A DNA stretch of 64,000 nucleotides from positions 111,842-175,841 of the forward strand of contig JAMKCH010078931.1 of NCBI GenBank assembly GCA_023653785.1. Direction: 5' to 3'. The notes beneath the pieces were generated by a model. The model saw only the letters and a program-made list of their open reading frames with translations. It searched no databases and had not been told where the DNA came from. This DNA comes from Ophioderma brevispina. Lineage: Eukaryota; Echinodermata; Ophiuroidea; Amphilepidida; Ophiodermatidae. This document shows, one piece after another, positions 59,461 to 64,000 of this stretch. The position numbers and the translations under genes were made by a program. Numbering within the stretch: the first letter of the stretch is position 1; each line of letters begins with the position of its first letter.

Positions 59461-61239
59461 CGTAAAGTTTTATACAAATTTGCCATCACCTGAAATAATT
59501 CAGACCAAATCAGCGCCTATGGGTAAACAGAATGATTTTTATAATAAATGACTCCGGCATTTTTTTCAGCAGGACGGAAATGGTGTTTTAATACAAGAAA
59601 CCGCATGCCAGAGGTGATTCCCACTTATGTAACTTGTTTGGCCGGGGTCTGGTGACTATGGGGTTTTAAATGAGTAACAGTACTAGTATGATATTCATGT
59701 AATATATGCATTTGTTGAATAAGTTACGGCCAGTGCCGCTTTAATTTAAGATATAGAACATATTTATTTTGGTTTTAAGTTGCTTGCCTTGAATTGTCTG
59801 TTATAAAACCAAATAGATTCAATCCCAAAATCAATAAGCAGAAAACATAAATGTACTTTACTCGGGGCATCCTGTTTAACCATTTGCTCTGACATAAGCT
59901 TGGACAAAAAATGCCCCATTAATGGAGGGTTAAATTTGTTAGATCGGATAACAACATTTAAATGCATATGCTTCTACCAATTTCATGAAAACTTTCAAAA
60001 CTTTTTAAGTAAGAGTAACTTATAAGTTACATTTGTCACTTGTTTCCAATGTATTAAATGGGAAAAAACAGTTAAAACGGGGGAAATAATATGGGGGTTG
60101 AAAGAGTCATGGACAGTAGCGGTGCCGTGGGGGGGGGGGGGGTTCCCTTTAATTTTTTTCTTGCCCAGTTTCCCCAGGCCAGAAGAATAATGGACAGATT
60201 TAGGTGGCAAAAATCACAAAAATGTTTGCAAAAAACCAGATTTTTGTTTTAAAATCTCAAACCTGTTGATTTTTGCCCCCAACAATTCACTTCACCCTCA
60301 AATTTCAATTCACTTTTCCCTGTGTTGTCCCCCCACCCCTCACCTCCTGAAATAAACTTCTAAGGCCAAGTATTTCAGGAGAGTTTATGATTCAGACCCT
60401 TAACTGGGTAGCATGACACCATTGTCGCTGAACCATGCAGCTGTAACTTGTTGGATACAAAACAGTACCACTATCAAAGAGATTCAGGACATTGTGGACA
60501 ATGCAAAAGCCCACTGATATGGATTGAATCTCACTCAATGTAGGTGGCGGCCTGGGCTAATACCTTGGTGCCCTAAAATTGATGTTCCAACCGAGGTGGT
60601 CAAGGTGTTTTGGGATTTCTAAGCCCATTCCAAACACGAACCAATGTATTCATATGCACCTTTTTATTGATTCTGCTAAGGTTCAAAATCTGCAAATCTC
60701 CAGTACTTCAAGGGAAACAACACATGGGCTGCATGTTCTGTCCCGATTTTGCTCAGGGCATCATCACCCATTGAGTACATGACCAGTGAGTAAGGGAAAG
60801 CCGAGGTCTCAATAATTCAACATCAATTTTATCATAATTAATGTTATTGGGGCTCGTTTAATGGGACATAAACTTCTTTGGGAAAAAAAAAAAAAAAACA
60901 ACAACACAACACACACATTAAACACATAATACAACTAACGCAATGTCAGGAATCACTACAAAAAACACCATTTCTCATTTTTCTTTTATTTCTGTTCCTT
61001 TTCATTTATTTTATAAGTATTTGTTTTTTCATTTTGATGTAATTTCTATATCAATGGTATTTTTGTTTTATGATGCCATTAAGGTTTAAATAAAATTTTT
61101 TAGTAAATTTAATTTAGTTTACCAATTAAAGGTTTAATCAAATGTAAACATCATTAATAACAATTTCACTAGGTTGTAAATGCCAGATTGATGAAAAAAG
61201 AAAAAACTTGTTCCCTTTGGAGCCGACCTTGTTGAAGGA
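59461..61239. other. core of the large element, otherwise unassigned
   Basis: Contains the dispersed repeat at about 59490-59690 that matches 930-1075, a G run (60129-60142), and an A run with an ACAACA tail near 60884-60910. No transposase frame visible. Confidence 0.45.
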
Positions 61240-61990
61240 TTAGGGCATATGTTTTCAAATGGCTGCCGACGCCATTTTGAAAACTTAAACAAATTATAAA
61301 AAGTAAAAAATTAAATTTTTGATTTTCAAAACCATTCAATTGGATAGAATGTTAGAATTGATGAAACTGACATCTCATTTACATTTGTGACTGAGTCTGT
61401 GCCAGATTATAAATTTTATGTTTCTAAATGGCTGCTAGTGCCATTTGAAAATTAACGGTCAATAACTTAGAGTGTAAATATTAAGAATTTTAAAGACCAT
61501 GCCCATTTTGAGGTGGAAATGTGGGAATTAGTGAAAAATGAATGGCCGCATTACCTTCTAGCTCGACAATATAATTCCGGCATGTGACAATTTTATATTT
61601 TCAAGATGGCCACTGGTCCATTTAGATATGGGCGTCATTAAGTTTACTTCTGGTGTAAATTTTCAAACCATTCCGGTGGATTGAAACTGTCAGAATTGAT
61701 TAAATTCGACACCTTACTTACCTTTGCAGTTATGTGGTACCAAATTTATGGCATTTTGTGTGTTTTCATAATCTCTCTCACACCATTTTGAAAATAGTAT
61801 GGCCATAATATAGAGTTTATGAAGGTTCAAATTTTAAAACAACTTCCCCAGTGCAATTGAAAATGTCCGAATTATGAAAAGACACCTTATATTGCTTTTT
61901 AAAAAGCCTGATCTAATTCCTGGAATGTGACATTTAATGTTTTTCAAAAATGGTCACCGGCGGCCATATTTGAAAAATGGCTGTACCAAG
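61240..61990. repeat. right subterminal array with palindromic cores
   Basis: Cores at about 61261 (GGCTGCCGACGCCATTTTGA), 61430, 61608, 61775 and 61952 (GGTCACCGGCGGCCATATTT), spaced 167-178 bases. The unit before the last core matches the left array in reverse complement, including TATGGCCATAAT and CCTGGAATGTGACATT. Confidence 0.8.
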
Positions 61991-62117
61991 AGTTTGCCAG
62001 GATTTGGAATTTTCCACCTTGCAGGGTTTTGGAAGTCCTATGCATATGTAACCAAACCACAAACCAACCTTAAAATTCTCTGACGGACCAAGTGTATACA
62101 GGTCTGAGGGCCGCTCA

Positions 62118-64000
62118 TGTTTACAATGTTTTGGTCACTTCTGCTGCCTCTACTGCCAGGTCGACCCAGTCACTGCAGGTCACTGGTTGCGGTACGATGC
62201 AGTAAACTTATGAAGACTGCCAGTAACTTGGCGTACTAAGTATGAATGGTTCAACGCAATGAAAACCCTTGACTTGCTGAGATTTAATTGATTTATTTAG
62301 TGAAAATCTATAGAATACTACCAGGTTATGCCCCCCAGTTTATTTAAATTGGCATATGAACCATGAAAGTGGCGTGTCATAGGGAGTGGGACACAAGCTG
62401 GTGGTCCTAGTATATTAATAATACCTTTATACATGTATGTAAGCAGTTTGTTTAAAACATGTAGTGTGTTAATCCTGGTTCTAGATTTCCCAATCTGTTC
62501 CGATGCCCTTACGACTCAATGTCGATGTGTTTGCTGATATATCAATTACTTTCAGTCGTCGACTCTTACATATTTCGCATGTGTTTGTCTCAGCTTAAAC
62601 CTACCACAATTTCAAGACAAACTTAACTTCGATACAATGAGGGCATCACTTGTTTTTATATCCAAAAGAAAAATGGCCGACCTGGCTTTAAATTCTGAAT
62701 TGGTGGGGGGGGGGGGCAAAAAAAAATTTGGGAAAATTACTGTTACATCTCTTAGGGTTTTGGATTTTCTATAAACCTTGTACAGTATTGGGCATTTTCT
62801 GCTTTTCTGCAATAATTTTTCCAACTTTATAGCATAGACTTAAGAATATTTTGACAAAGCTCTTTCAACCTCATGGGTTTCCAGAGGTGTAGTCCCCGGT
62901 AGGGTCCAAGAGCATGGGTCAAGCCACAAAGCTGTTGGCTTTAAACATACAAACCATGTCTGAAAACTATTATTTTATGGGTATTTAGTGACTCTTATAG
63001 CTCATATCCTGGAAAAGTTTGTTATTTTAACTTTTTACAAATCCTTTCCCTTCAATTATGGGGGGGGGGGTGGCCTAAAAGGTATTTCAGCCACCCACCA
63101 AAATTATTGGGCTGAGGCCCCCCAGTTTCCTAAGCCTTAGGAACAGCACAGAGCTTTCATCAATACACATTGTGCAATAAGCTTCCAACGGTTTTGTATG
63201 ACAGTGGGCTAGTAGAACACAGCCATTTCGAAGGCTGTGCGAAGCACTCATGACAGTAAGCACTATCATACGCATTAGGACATTGACCTATAAGGGCCTA
63301 ACAGTCACTAATCTCAACCTTGCTACTGCCAAGAAACTGAAAGTTGATATATTGTTCAGAGAACACTGCCCCTCTCTTTTGGGGACCAAACTGACATGAG
63401 GCTTCTGAACTTTCATGACCAAACTAGATTCTTTGACAACTTTAAAATTAAACGACTACCTTACAAACATTCAAGAACCTCACTTAATGGTGCTTTCTTG
63501 TTGACGTCATAATTATAGTGGATGAAACATGCTCATATTTTGGGAAGGGACAACTGTACGTGAAAAAAAATGCTACATACTGTAGACTGTTGTGTATTTC
63601 CTAACAAATGCTTACAGTTATCAAGTCTTTAAGTTCACCAAAAATATTTCAAGAAATTAAGCACTTTCATGCTGGCAATGCATATTACTACCAATCATAC
63701 CAAGGAAAATTCTTAATATTCTTGTATTCTGTCCTTTCACGGCAAATGACTTGAAACTGACACGGACCACAATTAAACACGGCCTTGTATATGTTATTTT
63801 AGAAAACAAAAAGTTCCAAAATTGCCTTGTATTTACTCTACATGTCACAATTTTGATGCAAAATAAACTTTGTTCTAAAACTTATTGTAATGGATTGGGA
63901 GAACTGAATTAGCTGCCAATCTACCTACCTATTTGTGTAGTAAAAGCTCAGTTTATTACAACAACTTATTTATTATACCACAAGGAAAGTCAGGTCTAAC
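62118..64000. other. unassigned stretch at the window end
   Basis: G runs near 62704 and 63061. No gene, splice-bounded exon or repeat pair recognised. Confidence 0.4.

Larger units (their letters stand above)
57394..62117. mobile_element. large element with long inverted ends made of tandem repeats
   Basis: The outer ends are inverted copies: GTATACACTTGCTCCGTCAG then AGAATTTTAA on the left, and on the right, read inward, GTATACACTTGGTCCGTCAG then AGAATTTTAA. The similarity continues inward through CAAACTCTTGGTACA and into arrays of repeat units on both sides that are themselves in inverted orientation. Each unit carries a palindromic core like AAATGGCTGCCGGCAGCCAT then TTTGAAAA. The inverted ends are therefore roughly 750-870 bases each, around a core of about 3 kb. 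The design recalls foldback/TU-type elements described from sea urchins, but I cannot assign it to them. Confidence 0.75.

Overview
This looks like AT-rich, non-coding-dominated nuclear DNA from a marine invertebrate. An echinoderm or another invertebrate deuterostome is my best guess, but I cannot prove it. The reasons are: no long open reading frames, split exons with GT-AG borders, a CR1/L2/Jockey-like LINE that starts with a 2A-like NPGP motif before a PHD-type finger, Penelope-like element debris with hammerhead-ribozyme-like ends, a mariner-type element with TA flanks, and many TTAA-bounded miniature elements. No rRNA, complete tRNA, CRISPR or prokaryotic operon was seen.

Host gene content. 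The best-supported gene is on the minus strand. Five putative exons, in transcript order 50222-50377, 40417-40550, 38921-39138, 36838-36915 and 35674-35815, have usable splice borders, are open, and their intron phases match at every junction (1, 0, 2, 2). The last ends in a stop codon. I do not recognise the protein. Weaker exon candidates are at 17502-17622 (-), 29959-30086 (-), 31405-31580 (+), 28407-28664 (+) and 47905-48054 (-).

Layout. 0-6.4 kb: a TTAA miniature element, then a decayed LINE (RT and C-terminus, 2.48-3.79 kb). 6.4-6.9 kb: Penelope remnant between inverted hammerhead-bearing repeats. 7.26-10.34 kb: a striking tract made almost only of A and C, which may be an assembly artefact. 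10.36-11.3 kb: diverged ~165-bp tandem repeats. 12.4-15.96 kb: a ~1.5-kb tandem duplication whose second copy is full of small indels. 16.9-17.5 kb: a foldback element. 18.5-19.5 kb: a mariner-type element. 20-35 kb: miniature elements, tandem repeats and foldbacks. 35.7-50.4 kb: the five-exon gene, with repeats in its introns, including a second Penelope remnant (37.1-37.5 kb), a ~70-bp minisatellite (39.3-40.2 kb) and a ~3.7-kb dead LINE on the minus strand (42.2-45.9 kb). 49.6-57 kb: more miniature elements and a possible SINE. 57.4-62.1 kb: a large element with long inverted ends built from tandem repeats with palindromic cores. 62.1-64 kb: nothing recognised.

Most of the window is therefore intron and repeat. 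Coordinates of repeat boundaries are by eye and may be off by several bases. Family assignments rest on motif recognition, not on searches.
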